From: Candidatus Cloacimonadota bacterium
GTDB taxonomy: Bacteria; Cloacimonadota; Cloacimonadia; Cloacimonadales; TCS61
DNA: 16,678 nucleotides
Assembly: GCA_027064945.1 (NCBI GenBank)
Contig: JAMOPB010000098.1
Coordinates: 1 to 16,678, forward strand
Direction: 5' to 3'
A program made the translations under genes and the position numbers. The notes beneath the pieces were generated by a model. It was not told where the DNA came from, did not search any database, and worked only from the letters and a program-made list of their open reading frames with translations. Below are positions 16,565 through 16,678 of this stretch, piece by piece (within the stretch, counting starts at the first letter, position 1; the number at the start of each line of letters is the position of its first letter).

Positions 16565-16678
16565 AAAAATATTAGCATTCGAAACTTCTTGTGACGATAC
16601 ATCGGTTGCAATAATCGACACAAATTATAAAGTTTATGTAAATCTGATTTCATCACAAACAAAGCACGAAGAATTTGG
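16557..16678 (+). CDS. tsaD: TsaD (tRNA t6A37 threonylcarbamoyltransferase), N-terminal part only
   Basis: Forty codons are visible before the window ends. The product starts MIKKILAFETSCDDTSVAII and continues to SSQTKHEEF, matching the TsaD/Kae1 N-terminus with its ETSCDDT phosphate-binding segment of the ASKHA fold and the SSQ...H...G region. TsaD transfers the threonylcarbamoyl group from TC-AMP to A37 of tRNAs reading ANN codons, with TsaB and TsaE. The ATG lies inside the last codons of the YbbR gene (8-nt overlap) and has no obvious Shine-Dalgarno of its own, so translation is probably coupled. The metal-binding histidines and remaining domains lie outside the window. Confidence 0.94.
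   Translation, partial: MIKKILAFETSCDDTSVAIIDTNYKVYVNLISSQTKHEEF

Overview
The window reads as chromosome from an AT-rich Gram-negative bacterium, roughly one third G+C by eye. Outer-membrane biology dominates: an ABC lipoprotein exporter (LolC/E plus LolD), a TamB-like giant protein, two predicted outer-membrane beta-barrels, a secreted 5'-nucleotidase-type enzyme and a type IV pilin-like protein. The gene styles (one LolC/E permease instead of a LolC+LolE pair, a helix-hairpin-helix/barrel fusion, a FadL/PorV-like barrel with a terminal Phe, 'FSLIELL' pilin) would fit the FCB superphylum, possibly Candidatus Cloacimonadota. That placement is inference; there is no rRNA gene or other decisive marker here.

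Region 1 (1-6480, + strand) is a tight apparent operon: the 3' end of a long-chain acyl-CoA synthetase, a LolC/E permease, LolD and a 1321-residue TamB-like protein, with 4, 12 and 14 nt between genes. Together they look like an envelope lipid/lipoprotein transport unit. Region 2 (6470-8514, - strand) holds a PHP-domain (CehA/McbA-like) metallohydrolase, whose 3' end overlaps tamB convergently by 11 bp, and an upstream type IV pilin-like gene. A strong minus-strand terminator separates the two. Region 3 (8515-8823) is a 309-nt, very AT-rich divergent intergenic region with weak candidate promoters and no recognisable gene.

Region 4 (8824-14558, + strand) is a three-gene apparent operon closed by a clear rho-independent terminator: a secreted ComEA-like double helix-hairpin-helix protein fused to a probable beta-barrel, a FadL/PorV-like outer-membrane barrel, and a periplasmic or surface UshA-family nucleotidase. 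A DNA-binding domain at the cell surface, a porin-like barrel and a nucleotidase in one transcription unit, divergent from a pilin-like gene, suggest handling of extracellular DNA or nucleotides. This is the most interesting functional hypothesis in the window, but it rests on domain recognition and context only.

Region 5 (14699-16678, + strand) contains a HEAT/DNA-alkylation-repeat-like protein with an Asn-rich basic tail, a membrane-anchored YbbR-domain protein, and the 5' end of tsaD (tRNA t6A synthesis) cut by the window edge. The last two overlap by 8 nt.

I saw no rRNA, tRNA, CRISPR array, insertion sequence or attachment site. The novel-looking points are the non-canonical pilin cleavage site, the terminator that also carries the next gene's Shine-Dalgarno, the helix-hairpin-helix/barrel operon, and the Asn-rich tail on a repeat protein.
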